Origin: JAOAGA01 sp964540515
Lineage (GTDB): Bacteria > CALINM01
NCBI GenBank assembly: GCA_964540515.1
Contig: CAZIMS010000003.1
Span: forward strand, 1-64,000
Length of the DNA stretch: 64,000 nt
Direction of reading: 5' to 3'
This document shows, one piece after another, positions 8,245 through 17,220 of this stretch (the first letter of the stretch is position 1; the number at the start of each line of letters is the position of its first letter). The notes beneath the pieces are model-generated. The model was not told the origin of the DNA. It saw nothing but the letters and a program-made list of their open reading frames with translations, and searched no databases. The translations under genes were made by a program, and so were the position numbers.

Positions 8245-9218
8245 AATCACTTTTTAAGCCTCAGCTTATAAATAAGCCCAATGAAGACCCATTGCTATAT
8301 ATAGACCTCTTTGGTAGAAAAGAGGCTTTTGTAGCAGATTTAGGAGATATATCAAAGTTATCAAATAGGAAGATATTAAGAATCTCAAGATGTTTTATCA
8401 CTCATACACATATTGACCACTTTTTTGGTTTTGACGGGCTTTTAAGAAGTTCTCTTGGTAAGAAAGATACGATTTTTTTTTATGGGCCAAAAGGGATAAT
8501 AGATAACATAAAAGGAAAGTTAAGGGGGTATAATTTTAACCTAATAAAAGAGTATCCTATTAACATAACTGTTTTAGAGTTTAGAAAGAATAGAAAGCTA
8601 ACCTGTAATTTTTCTGCAGATAATAACTTAAAACCCTCTAATATTGAGGAAAGTCTATGGGATAATAATATATTGCACGAAGATAATGAGTTGATGGTTA
8701 AGGCCATATTGTTAAATCATAAAATCCCTGTCCTTTCCTTTCTTTTCGAAGAAAAAATGAGGATAAATATAAATAAAGATGGACTTAATAAGATGGGGGT
8801 GATCGCAGGTTCTTGGTTAACGGATTTAAAAAAATTATATCTTAATAAAGAAGGTAACAAAACAATTGATGTGCCCACAAAGGAAGGTCTTAAAAAGTTT
8901 AAATCATCAGAACTTTTTGAGAGCTTAATTATCGTAAAGGAAGGCGAGAAGATATTTTATCTAACTGATATTAGGTTTTCTATGAAGGCTCTAAAAAAGA
9001 TTAAAGCCTTTGTTGAATCACCAGATATATTTTACTGTGAAGCCTTTTTTACAAGCTCTGATGAAGAACGGGCAAAAGACAGATACCATCTAACATCAAG
9101 ACAGACAAATATCATTGCTAAGGCTATCAAAACAAAGAAACTTTTTATCTTTCACTTCTCCCCAAGGTATAAAGGCAATTTCAAAAAGATTTATAACGAA
9201 GCATTAGAAGGTTTCTGA
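8241..9218 (+). CDS. RNase Z-like metallo-beta-lactamase-fold hydrolase
   Basis: 325 residues. The metal-binding motif CFITHTHIDHFFGFDGLLR lies at about residues 52-70 (HxHxDH). It is preceded by the FVADLGDIS strand with an Asp and followed by FYGPKGI, a later STDI-like YLTDIRFS with Asp, a EAFF acidic site, and the C-terminal HLTSRQTNII and FHFSPRY with the final His. The layout is that of the ribonuclease Z (tRNA 3' processing) branch of the fold. The substrate is not proven, and other MBL hydrolases share these motifs. ATGA overlap with the DUF3786 gene. Confidence 0.75.
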   Translation: MKSLFKPQLINKPNEDPLLYIDLFGRKEAFVADLGDISKLSNRKILRISRCFITHTHIDHFFGFDGLLRSSLGKKDTIFFYGPKGIIDNIKGKLRGYNFNLIKEYPINITVLEFRKNRKLTCNFSADNNLKPSNIEESLWDNNILHEDNELMVKAILLNHKIPVLSFLFEEKMRININKDGLNKMGVIAGSWLTDLKKLYLNKEGNKTIDVPTKEGLKKFKSSELFESLIIVKEGEKIFYLTDIRFSMKALKKIKAFVESPDIFYCEAFFTSSDEERAKDRYHLTSRQTNIIAKAIKTKKLFIFHFSPRYKGNFKKIYNEALEGF

Positions 9219-9226
9219 AGACCATC

Positions 9227-9255
9227 TTGACTTTTATAGAAATAGTTATTAATTT
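9227..9255 (+). promoter_or_regulatory. candidate promoter of the hrcA-grpE-dnaK operon
   Basis: TTGACT (9227-9232), 17-bp spacer, TAATTT (9250-9255). The start site would fall near 9262, only about 7 bases before the preferred hrcA ATG (9269), which has no ribosome site. The TTG of the -35 box is in frame with hrcA but is better read as promoter than start codon. No CIRCE-type inverted repeat is visible around it. Confidence 0.45.
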
Positions 9256-9268
9256 ATCCTTACCTAAT

Positions 9269-10288
9269 ATGAAAGAGGACTATTGCGATTTAAACCCAAA
9301 ACAGAGAAAGATACTTAGTTCTTTAATAGAACATTATATATTAAGATCAGAGCCTGTGGCCTCTAAGACCATTGCGGAGAACTACATCTGTGAGCTTAGT
9401 TCTGCATCTATCAGGAACTATATGGAAGAAATGGAAATGCTTGGTTATATCTATAAACCCCATCCCTCAGCGGGAAGGATCCCTACAGAAAAGGGTTATA
9501 AGTTTTATATATCTGAGTTGTTGAAACGTTTAGAAGATAGAGATAAAGAGATAGAGATTTTGAAAAGAAAGTTTGATGAGCTAAATAACAATGTAATAGA
9601 TTTTTTAAAGTATTTAACAAATTTTATAGCTGATTTTACTCAAAAAACAGCCATCGTATTCCTCCCAAAGATTGATAATAAAAGACCTAATACGATGGAT
9701 TTTGTTAGGGTTGCCAACAATAAAGTTCTTGTCGTCACCGTCTACGACTTTGGTTTAGTTGAGAACAGATTAATAGATATTAAAGAAGATATTGATCAGG
9801 GTTTGTTAACCAAGTTTTCAAACTATATAAATGATAAGCTATCTAAAAATCTAAACGTAGAGGATATAAGAGAGGGCATTTTTTCAGAGATGAAAGCACT
9901 AAAGGAGCTCTTTGATAAAACATTTCAGATGATACACGAAAGCCTTGGTGATAAGTTATTGTTAATAGATGGACAGGAATATATGCTTGATATGCCAGAG
10001 TTTTCTCAGATCGAGCATTTAAAGAAGATATTCAAAACCTTTAGGGAGAAGGCTAAGTTTGCCGAGATGCTTACTAAAAGTCTCGACAGAAGTGATATTA
10101 AGGTCTATATCGGTGGGGAGCTCTCTTTGGACATAAATAATGCAGCATTAATTCTCTCGCCCTATAGTTCCTGTAATAACTCTATGGGTGCCATAGGTAT
10201 TTTTGGCCCTATGAGAATGGACTATAATAACCTAATCCCCTTTTTGCTTTCCACCTCTAAGTTTGTTAATAAAGTAATGAAAGGTTAG
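9269..10288 (+). CDS. hrcA: heat-inducible transcription repressor HrcA
   Basis: 339 residues from the ATG at 9269. An N-terminal winged helix (LNPKQRKILSSLIEHYILRSEPVASKTI, then LSSASIRNYMEEMEMLGYIYKPHPSAGRIPTEKGYKFYI) binds the operator. A GAF-like central domain and a C-terminal dimer/insert region complete the family layout, ending FGPMRMDYNNLIPFLLSTSKF. HrcA represses chaperone genes and depends on GroE or temperature for its state. The frame is open back to a TTG at 9227, but family alignment and the promoter there favour 9269. First gene of the hrcA-grpE-dnaK run. Confidence 0.93.
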   Translation: MKEDYCDLNPKQRKILSSLIEHYILRSEPVASKTIAENYICELSSASIRNYMEEMEMLGYIYKPHPSAGRIPTEKGYKFYISELLKRLEDRDKEIEILKRKFDELNNNVIDFLKYLTNFIADFTQKTAIVFLPKIDNKRPNTMDFVRVANNKVLVVTVYDFGLVENRLIDIKEDIDQGLLTKFSNYINDKLSKNLNVEDIREGIFSEMKALKELFDKTFQMIHESLGDKLLLIDGQEYMLDMPEFSQIEHLKKIFKTFREKAKFAEMLTKSLDRSDIKVYIGGELSLDINNAALILSPYSSCNNSMGAIGIFGPMRMDYNNLIPFLLSTSKFVNKVMKG

Positions 10289-10343
10289 TATTGTTAGAGA
10301 TGAACGTACTTCTTGATACTAAAAGTGATAGTCGGAGGGATAT

Positions 10344-10922
10344 ATGAGTGATGAAAAAAATGATTTAAAGGAAGAAACTCTTGAAGATTTGGAGGGAGAG
10401 AACGATGAAAAAAGAGAGCCTTCTTCTGATGAGATAATAAAAAAACTTTCTGAAGAAAGAGATAGATATTATAACAACTGGCTTAAAGCTGAGGCAGAGC
10501 TTGATAATTTTAAAAAGAGAGTTTTAAGAGAAAAAGAAGAGTTTAGAAAATTTGCTTTAGAAGGACTTATCAAAGAGATACTCACACCTATAGACTATCT
10601 TGAGATGGCTCTCGAACACACAAAAAACGGTGAAAACTTATCTGCATTAGCACAGGGCATTGAATATACAATAAAAATATTTCTCGACCTATTAAAGGGC
10701 TATGGGGTGGAGCAGATAAAGGCTGCTGATAAGTTTGATCCTAACTACTTCGAGGCTACTGAGGTTGAAGAAAGAGATGATGTAGAAGAAGGGACAATCC
10801 TTAAAGTTCATAGGAAGGCCTATAAAATTCAGGAAAGACTTCTTAGGGCAGGTATCGTAACAGTTTCTAAGAAGCCCGAAAAAAAAGATAAAGAAATAGA
10901 GAATGATAAAAAGGAGGAATAA
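10344..10922 (+). CDS. grpE: nucleotide exchange factor GrpE
   Basis: 192 residues. An acidic disordered N-terminus (about 1-28) leads into a long coiled coil (RDRYYNNWLKAEAELDNFKKRVLREKEEFRKFA) and a C-terminal beta-wing domain with FDPNYFEATEVEERDDVEEGTILKVHRKAYKIQERLLRAGIVTVSK. GrpE releases ADP from DnaK. GGAGGG ribosome site. A short 55-bp gap after hrcA contains no visible operator. Only 3 bp to dnaK. Confidence 0.96.
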   Translation: MSDEKNDLKEETLEDLEGENDEKREPSSDEIIKKLSEERDRYYNNWLKAEAELDNFKKRVLREKEEFRKFALEGLIKEILTPIDYLEMALEHTKNGENLSALAQGIEYTIKIFLDLLKGYGVEQIKAADKFDPNYFEATEVEERDDVEEGTILKVHRKAYKIQERLLRAGIVTVSKKPEKKDKEIENDKKEE

Positions 10923-10925
10923 TTT

Positions 10926-12830
10926 ATGGGTAAGGTTATAGGAATTGATCTAGGAACGACTAACTCTTGTGTGGCAGTAATGCAAGGTAATGATGTAGTG
11001 GTAATACCAAATGCTGAAGGATCAAGAACTACTCCATCTGTCGTAGCTTTTACTGATAGTGGAGAGCTATTAGTTGGGCAGCTTGCAAAAAGACAGGCTG
11101 TTACAAATCCATTAAAAACTATCTATGCTGTAAAGAGATTAATAGGTAGAAAGTTTAATTCACCAGAGGTAAAAAGACATCAACAACTTGTGCCTTATAA
11201 AGTAGTAGATTCAAACATCGGTGATGCCTGGGTTGAGATAGCAGGAAAACCTTATAGTCCTCAACAGATATCGGCCTACATACTTCAAAAGATGAAACAG
11301 ACGGCGGAGGATTTTCTTGGCGAGAAGATAACAGAGGCAGTTATAACTGTTCCAGCCTATTTTAATGATAGTCAGAGACAAGCAACTAAAGATGCTGGAG
11401 AGATAGCAGGGCTTAAAGTTTTGAGAATAATAAACGAGCCTACAGCGGCTGCCTTAGCTTATGGTCTTGGCAAGAATAAGAAAGATGAAAAAGTTGCCGT
11501 TTTTGATTTAGGTGGGGGAACCTTTGATATATCTATACTTGAGATTGGGGAAGGCGTATATGAAGTTAGATCAACCAATGGGGATACATTTTTAGGTGGG
11601 GAGGATTTTGACCAAAGAATAGTTGATTATATTGCCGATGAGTTTAAAAAAGAGACAGGTATTGATATTAGAAATGATAGAATGGCATTGCAGAGATTAA
11701 AGGAGGCGGCAGAAAAGGCAAAATGTGAGCTATCTACGGTAATGGAGACAGAGATTAATCTACCCTTTATAACTGCCGACGCAACTGGTCCAAAGCACTT
11801 ATTAATGAAAATAACAAGGTCTAAACTGGAAGCCCTTGTGTCTGATCTTATAGAAAGATTAGAAGAGCCCTGTAGAATTGCCTTAAAGGATGCAGGATTA
11901 AAACCAGAGGAGATAGATGAGGTTATTCTTGTGGGTGGTATGACAAGAATGCCAAAGGTACAAGAGAAGGTAAAAGAAATATTCAAGAAAGAACCTCATA
12001 AAGGCGTTAATCCTGACGAGGTAGTAGCTATAGGTGCTGCAATCCAGGCAGGTGTTTTAAAAGGTGAGGTAAGAGATGTCTTGTTACTTGATGTAACACC
12101 TTTGTCCTTGGGTATAGAGACCTTAGGAGGAGTTTTTACTAAGATCATAGAGAAAAACACAACAATACCTTGTAAAAAAAGCCAGATATTTACCACCGCT
12201 GCCGATAACCAGACTGCTGTAACCATAAAAGTATATCAAGGAGAGAGAGAGATGGCCCAGGATAATAAGTTTTTGGGTCAATTTGATCTTATTGGCATTC
12301 CACCAGCACCAAGGGGAGTTCCTCAGATTGAGGTATCCTTTGACATAGATGCTAATGGAATAGTACATGTTAGTGCGAAAGATTTAGCCACACAAAAAGA
12401 ACAATCCATTAGAATTACTCCAAGTAGCGGTCTCTCTAAAGAGGAGATAGAAAAAATGATTAAGGACGCAGAGCTTCATGCAGAGGAAGATAAGAAGAAA
12501 AAGGAGTTAATAGATGCAAGGAACCACTTAGACGGTCTTGTCTATACCGTTGAGAAGAGCTTGAAGGATTTTGGAGATAAGGTCGATGCAGCAACTAAAA
12601 CGTCTGTAGAAGAGGCCCTTAGAAAAGCAAAAGATGCCTTAAACTCCAATGATATTAATACTATTAAAAGTGCCTCCGATGAGCTTTTACAAAAGTCCCA
12701 TTCCCTTGCAGAGCTAATGTATAAACAGGCACAACAAGGTCAGCAAGGAGGTACTCAACAAGCAAGCGGTGCTGAGCAAAAAAGAGAAGATGTTGTTGAT
12801 GCTACCTATGAGGAAGAAAAGGATAAATAA
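10926..12830 (+). CDS. dnaK: molecular chaperone DnaK (Hsp70)
   Basis: 634 residues. ATPase domain signatures: IGIDLGTTNSCVAVMQG (4-20), the YFNDSQRQATKDAGEIAG and INEPTAAALAYGLG region (about 145-185), VFDLGGGTFDISILE (about 195-209) and VILVGGMTRMPKVQ (about 337-350). The interdomain linker reads DVLLLDVTPLSLGIET, followed by the substrate-binding domain and helical lid. The tail ends YEEEKDK, close to the usual EEVKDK. AAGGAGG ribosome site. A stem-loop follows the gene, so dnaJ may be expressed at a lower level or from its own promoter. Confidence 0.98.
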   Translation: MGKVIGIDLGTTNSCVAVMQGNDVVVIPNAEGSRTTPSVVAFTDSGELLVGQLAKRQAVTNPLKTIYAVKRLIGRKFNSPEVKRHQQLVPYKVVDSNIGDAWVEIAGKPYSPQQISAYILQKMKQTAEDFLGEKITEAVITVPAYFNDSQRQATKDAGEIAGLKVLRIINEPTAAALAYGLGKNKKDEKVAVFDLGGGTFDISILEIGEGVYEVRSTNGDTFLGGEDFDQRIVDYIADEFKKETGIDIRNDRMALQRLKEAAEKAKCELSTVMETEINLPFITADATGPKHLLMKITRSKLEALVSDLIERLEEPCRIALKDAGLKPEEIDEVILVGGMTRMPKVQEKVKEIFKKEPHKGVNPDEVVAIGAAIQAGVLKGEVRDVLLLDVTPLSLGIETLGGVFTKIIEKNTTIPCKKSQIFTTAADNQTAVTIKVYQGEREMAQDNKFLGQFDLIGIPPAPRGVPQIEVSFDIDANGIVHVSAKDLATQKEQSIRITPSSGLSKEEIEKMIKDAELHAEEDKKKKELIDARNHLDGLVYTVEKSLKDFGDKVDAATKTSVEEALRKAKDALNSNDINTIKSASDELLQKSHSLAELMYKQAQQGQQGGTQQASGAEQKREDVVDATYEEEKDK

Positions 12831-12864
12831 AAAAATATCCTTTCGTAAAAAGATGAAACTATAA

Positions 12865-12907
12865 AAAGATTGGGGCAACTGAGATTTCCGTACCCCAATC
12901 TTTATTT
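12865..12907 (+). terminator. rho-independent terminator or attenuator between dnaK and dnaJ
   Basis: 11-bp perfect stem AAAGATTGGGG (12865-12875) / CCCCAATCTTT (12893-12903) with a 17-base loop, then an interrupted T tract (TTTATTT). It starts 35 bp after the dnaK stop and ends 38 bp before dnaJ. Confidence 0.6.
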
Positions 12908-12944
12908 AATAAAGCCCTTTTGTTATTTATTTTTGGAGGATTGA

Positions 12945-14066
12945 GTGGGAAAGAGAGACTACTATGAGGTTCTTGGTTTATCGAAAGATGCTACTGAAAA
13001 TGATATTAAGAAGGCATATAGAAATCTTGCATTAAAATATCATCCTGATAGAAATCCAGGTGATAAAGAAGCAGAAGAAAGATTTAAAGAGATAAATGAA
13101 GCCTATGAAGTGCTCTCTGATCCACAAAAAAGGTCAAGGTATGATACCTTTGGTCACTCTATGAATGATAACCCCTTTTCTGGTGCAGAGGGTTTTGGAG
13201 GCTTTGGTTTTGGAACTACCTTTACTGATGTTTTCAATGACATATTCTCTGAATTTTTTGGTGCAAATCAAGGTAGGAGAAGACCAACAGCGGGTGAAGA
13301 TCTACTCTACAATCTAAAAATTTCTTTTATTGAATCAGCAAAGGGGGCAGAAAAGGAGATTCTTGTTCGCAAAAAGGTTATTTGCAAGACCTGTGATGGT
13401 GAAAGGATAAAGCCCGGTTCCAAACCTATTATATGTGGTACCTGTGGTGGTAGGGGTTCGGTAAGATATCAGCAGGGTTTTTTTAGTATTAGCAAGACTT
13501 GTCATAGCTGTAATGGTGCCGGCAAGATAATAAAAGACTATTGTCCAACCTGTCAAGGACAGGGCTATCAGTTTGAGAATAAAAATATCAAGGTTTCAAT
13601 ACCAGCTGGTGTAGAGGATGGCATGCGGCTAAAAATTAGGGGTGAGGGTAATCCTGGTGATAAAGGTGCACCTAAAGGGGATTTGTATATACAAATATCA
13701 GTGGAAGAACATAACTTTTTTAAAAGGAATGGGGATGATGTAGTATGCGACTTTCCCATAAAATTTACTTTAGCTGCTTTAGGTGGGGAAGTACATGTGC
13801 CTACAATTGATGGTAAAGTAAAACTAAAAATTCCTGAGGGGACTCAGAGTGACAGGATTTTTAGAATTAAAGGCAAAGGATTTCCCAACATGCACACAGG
13901 CAAGACAGGAGATCAGCTTATTAAGGTAAAAGTGGAAGTGCCTGTTAATCTCTCTCAAAAACAAAAGAAGTTACTTAAAGAGTTTGATGACCTCCTCGAT
14001 GATTCCAACAATCCTGAATCAAAAAGCTTCTTTGATAAAATAAAAGGATTTTTCTCTATACTCTAA
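12945..14066 (+). CDS. dnaJ: chaperone DnaJ (Hsp40)
   Basis: 373 residues, GTG start behind GGAGGA. J domain (1-70) with HPD in KYHPDRNPGDKEAEERF, a Gly/Phe-rich linker (about 75-110), then the zinc region (about 149-210): CKTCDGER, CGTCGGRG, CHSCNGAG, CPTCQGQG. The first repeat lacks the final Gly pair of CxxCxGxG but keeps both Cys. The C-terminal substrate domains contain GDLYIQISVEEHNFFKRNGDD and the GGEVHVPTIDGKVKLKIPEGTQ block. DnaJ stimulates DnaK ATPase and delivers clients. Confidence 0.97.
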   Translation: MGKRDYYEVLGLSKDATENDIKKAYRNLALKYHPDRNPGDKEAEERFKEINEAYEVLSDPQKRSRYDTFGHSMNDNPFSGAEGFGGFGFGTTFTDVFNDIFSEFFGANQGRRRPTAGEDLLYNLKISFIESAKGAEKEILVRKKVICKTCDGERIKPGSKPIICGTCGGRGSVRYQQGFFSISKTCHSCNGAGKIIKDYCPTCQGQGYQFENKNIKVSIPAGVEDGMRLKIRGEGNPGDKGAPKGDLYIQISVEEHNFFKRNGDDVVCDFPIKFTLAALGGEVHVPTIDGKVKLKIPEGTQSDRIFRIKGKGFPNMHTGKTGDQLIKVKVEVPVNLSQKQKKLLKEFDDLLDDSNNPESKSFFDKIKGFFSIL

Positions 14067-14129
14067 AATATACATATCGTCCCTTCTTGTCATAAGTATT
14101 TCTAAAATAAAGAAGAAAAATTTCTAAGT

Positions 14130-14158
14130 TTGAAAAATAAACAAATCTTCTGTACTAT
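14130..14158 (+). promoter_or_regulatory. candidate promoter of the MacA/MacB-like operon
   Basis: TTGAAA (14130-14135), 17-bp spacer, TACTAT (14153-14158). The start would be near 14165, right at the AGGGGGA ribosome site of the next gene, so the leader would be very short. Confidence 0.5.
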
Positions 14159-14175
14159 GAAATAGGGGGATATAA

Positions 14176-15381
14176 ATGGACTTAAATAAGCTAAGGATAG
14201 ACAAAGAAAAGCTTAAAAAAGATGGTAGAAATAGAAAAAAACTAATATTTTTTCTCTCTGTTTTTTTTATCTTCTTTTTGATAGTAACTTTCTCAAAGGT
14301 GGGGTTGGGTTTTCCAAAAAAGGTAAAAGAAACCACAGTATCTCTTTTGTATCCCTACCAAATAATTACGGTTTTTAATGCCAGTGGTTATGTTACGGCG
14401 GGTAAAAAGTCCTCAGTCTCATCAAAGATAACAGGTAAGATTAAAACTTTAAATGTTGAAGAGGGGACTAGGGTTAGGAAAAATGAGATACTTGCTATTT
14501 TGGAAGATGACGAGCCCAAAGCCATAAAAAAACAGATAGAAGCACAGATAGAGGTTACGAAAAAAAACATCTTAGTAGCCCAAGAGGATCTAAAGGAGGC
14601 AGAGCGTCAGTATATTAGAAACAAAAACTTATACAATAAAGGCCTTATCTCAAAAAACACTTTTGAGCTATCTGAGACAAATTTAAATAAGGCAAAGGCT
14701 TTGCTCGATTCCTTGAGTTCACAGCTTAAGTTAAACGAAAGCCAACTGGAACAGGCACTGGTAAATCTCGAAAACACAATTATAAGGGCACCCTTTGATG
14801 GCATAATACTCACGAAAAATGCCGATATAGGTGATATAGTTACCCCTATTGGCTCTGCTGTTACCGCAAAGGCCTCTGTAGTTGATATGGCTGATATGAA
14901 TACGCTATATGTTGAAACAGATGTTTCGGAATCTTATATAGAAAAGGTAAAGATTAATCAGCCTGTCATAATAAGGCTCGATGCATTTCCAGAAAAAATC
15001 TATAACGGCAAAGTCTATAGCATAATACCTACAGCAAACAGAACTAAAGCCTCCATAACCGTTAAGGTAAACTTTACAGAGAGGGATAATAAGATTTTAC
15101 CTGATATGAGTGCAAAGGTATCCTTTCTAAGCAGGGAATTAAAGAAAGAAGAAAAGGATGCCTTACTAATTATAAACAAGAATGCCCTTGTTAGAGAGGG
15201 TGATAAAACAAAAGTCTATGTTATTAAAGATGAAAAGGTTTATCTTAAAGAGATATCCATCGGTAAAGAAATTGATGATAATGTTGAAATATTAGGGGGG
15301 TTGCAGTATGGAGATAAGATTGTTTTAAATCCTCCTAAAGGGCTAAAAGATGGCTCAAAAATTAAAGTTGTCGAGGAATAA
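14176..15381 (+). CDS. membrane-fusion adaptor (HlyD/MacA-like periplasmic subunit)
   Basis: 401 residues. An N-terminal anchor (about 18-38) is followed by a biotinyl-lipoyl half-motif (KKSSVSSKITGKIKTLNVEEGTRVRKNEILAILEDDE, about 76-112). Next come a long coiled-coil hairpin (about 113-198), the second lipoyl half (NTIIRAPFDGIILTKNADIGDIV, about 198-220), a beta-barrel with a GKVYSIIPTANRTKASI strand, and a membrane-proximal domain. This is the order of MacA-type adaptors linking an inner-membrane ABC transporter to an outer-membrane channel. The ABC ATPase starts 2 bp after its stop. No outer-membrane channel gene is adjacent. Confidence 0.87.
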   Translation: MDLNKLRIDKEKLKKDGRNRKKLIFFLSVFFIFFLIVTFSKVGLGFPKKVKETTVSLLYPYQIITVFNASGYVTAGKKSSVSSKITGKIKTLNVEEGTRVRKNEILAILEDDEPKAIKKQIEAQIEVTKKNILVAQEDLKEAERQYIRNKNLYNKGLISKNTFELSETNLNKAKALLDSLSSQLKLNESQLEQALVNLENTIIRAPFDGIILTKNADIGDIVTPIGSAVTAKASVVDMADMNTLYVETDVSESYIEKVKINQPVIIRLDAFPEKIYNGKVYSIIPTANRTKASITVKVNFTERDNKILPDMSAKVSFLSRELKKEEKDALLIINKNALVREGDKTKVYVIKDEKVYLKEISIGKEIDDNVEILGGLQYGDKIVLNPPKGLKDGSKIKVVEE

Positions 15382-15383
15382 GT

Positions 15384-16088
15384 TTGTATTCTCAAGACAT
15401 AATAGTATCAATTACTGAACTCTATAAGAGCTACAGAAGGGGTGATCAGTTAATTCCAGTTCTATTAAATCTTAGTCTTTCAATAGATAGGGGCAACTTT
15501 GTAGCCTTGATGGGACCTTCTGGTTCTGGAAAAAGCACGCTTCTTAATATCATTGCTGGTATAGATTATGCAGATAGTGGCAAAGTGATTGTAAACGGCA
15601 CTAATATCTCCGTCCTCTCAGAAAAAGAGCTAACAGAGTGGCGACTTTTTAATGTAGGCTTTATCTTTCAATTTTATAACTTAATACCTGTCTTAACTGC
15701 CTATGAGAATGTTTTACTCCCCCTAATGTTGACAAAACTCAGCCAATCAGAAAAGAAAGAGCACGCAACCTTTGCTCTGGAACTTGTTGGTTTAACCGAT
15801 AGAAAAGACCACTATCCTAATCAACTTTCAGGTGGGCAGCAACAAAGGGTTGCAATAGCGAGGGCTATTGTTACAGACCCTACGATAATAGTAGCTGACG
15901 AACCAACAGGTGATTTAGATAAAAACTCAGCAATACAGATCCTTGATTTGATTCATCGTCTTAATGAAGATCTGAAAAAGACCATAATCATGGTAACCCA
16001 CGACCCCCGAGCTGCAAAATATGCAAAGACTATAAAGTATCTTGACAAGGGCGAGCTCATTGATGATATTTCTAAAATATCTATTTAA
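15384..16088 (+). CDS. ABC transporter ATPase (MacB/LolD type)
   Basis: 234 residues. Walker A GPSGSGKST (about 44-52), Q-loop FIFQFYNLIPVLTAYENV, signature LSGGQQQRVAIARA (about 147-160), Walker B IIVADEPTGDLDKN and the switch His in VTHDPRAAKYA. It belongs to the subfamily with the long insertion RGDQLIPVLLNLSLSI, typical of the MacB/LolD/FtsE group that works with mechanotransmission permeases. TTG start at 15384 with a GAGGA site 6-7 bp upstream. Its 3' end overlaps the first permease by 26 bp. Confidence 0.9.
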   Translation: MYSQDIIVSITELYKSYRRGDQLIPVLLNLSLSIDRGNFVALMGPSGSGKSTLLNIIAGIDYADSGKVIVNGTNISVLSEKELTEWRLFNVGFIFQFYNLIPVLTAYENVLLPLMLTKLSQSEKKEHATFALELVGLTDRKDHYPNQLSGGQQQRVAIARAIVTDPTIIVADEPTGDLDKNSAIQILDLIHRLNEDLKKTIIMVTHDPRAAKYAKTIKYLDKGELIDDISKISI

Positions 16089-17220
16089 AAATCTTACGAG
16101 ACATAAATTAAGAACCACCTTAACCATCTTAGGCATAGCAACGGCCATACTCTCTTACGGTTTATTAAGAACTATCATTGATGCTTGGTATGCAGGAGTA
16201 TCCGCTGCTTCCACCAAAAGGTTAATCACAAGAAATGCCATATCCCTTGCCTTTTTTCTTCCTCTTTCATACAAAGATAAGATAAAACAAGTAGATGGGG
16301 TTTCTAAGGTTACCTATGCCAACTGGTTTGGTGGTGTTTATATATCGGAAAAGAATTTTTTCTTTAACGCCGCTGTTGATGCTATTAACTATATGGATTT
16401 AATACCGGAATTCTTAATCTCCGATGAGGAGCTACTAAACTTTAAGAAAGATAGAAAGTCGGCTATTGTAGGTAGGAAATTAGCTGATAGATTTGGTTGG
16501 AAGATAGGCGATACAGTTATGCTTAGAGGCACCATATATCCTGGTAACTGGGATTTTGTTATCAAAGGTATATACAAAGGTAAAGATAAAAATACCGATG
16601 AGACCCAGTTTCTCTTTCATTTTGATTACCTAAATGAGTTCATGAAAAAAAAATATCCTCAAAGGGCAGACTTGGTTGGTTGGTTTATAGTTGAGATTGA
16701 AAAACCAGAGACAGCAGGTATAGTCTCACTAAACATTGACAAGCTCTTTAAAAACTCCCTTGCAGAGACTATTACAGAGACCGAGAAGGCCTTTCAGCTG
16801 GGTTTTGTAAGTATGACGGAGGCTATAGTCTCAGCAATTGAGGTAATTTCTTACCTTGTAATATTTATAATACTTGCGATTACAGCAAATACAATGGTTA
16901 TATCGGCTAGAGAGAGAACAAAAGAGTATGCTGTAATGTTAACACTTGGTTACGGTTTAAAAAAGATTGGTCTTTTTCTCTTTTTTGAAACATTAATAAT
17001 ATCTCTATTAGGCGTATTGATAGGAATTACATTAACATACCCATCGGCTTTTTATTTTGGTAAGCTAATGGAGGCATATTTCCCCATCTTTAATGTTCCC
17101 AAAAAGATTATATACATTGATATGCTTTTAGTTATAGTGGTAAGTTTATTCTCTACCTTTTTCCCTATATTGAGGATAAGAAAGATAAAAATTTACGATG
17201 CCTTAAGGTGGGTTGGCTGA
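16063..17220 (+). CDS. ABC transporter permease 1 (MacB/FtsX type)
   Basis: 385 residues from the ATG at 16063. N-terminal membrane helix (TTLTILGIATAILSYGLLR), a large extracytoplasmic domain (about 45-255), then three helices (about 265-380) separated by ARERTKEYAVMLTLGYGLKKIGLFLFFE, the FtsX signature. The frame is open 21 bp upstream to a TTG; the ATG is preferred for its position behind AAGGGCGAG. With the next gene it would form a heterodimeric permease for the adjacent ATPase. Substrate unknown: lipoprotein, peptide or drug export are all possible. Confidence 0.87.
   Translation: MIFLKYLFKNLTRHKLRTTLTILGIATAILSYGLLRTIIDAWYAGVSAASTKRLITRNAISLAFFLPLSYKDKIKQVDGVSKVTYANWFGGVYISEKNFFFNAAVDAINYMDLIPEFLISDEELLNFKKDRKSAIVGRKLADRFGWKIGDTVMLRGTIYPGNWDFVIKGIYKGKDKNTDETQFLFHFDYLNEFMKKKYPQRADLVGWFIVEIEKPETAGIVSLNIDKLFKNSLAETITETEKAFQLGFVSMTEAIVSAIEVISYLVIFIILAITANTMVISARERTKEYAVMLTLGYGLKKIGLFLFFETLIISLLGVLIGITLTYPSAFYFGKLMEAYFPIFNVPKKIIYIDMLLVIVVSLFSTFFPILRIRKIKIYDALRWVG

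Noticed and set aside
9227..9268. TTG start for hrcA
   Set aside because: It would add 14 non-homologous residues, and the TTG forms part of a -35-like box; the ATG at 9269 fits the family.
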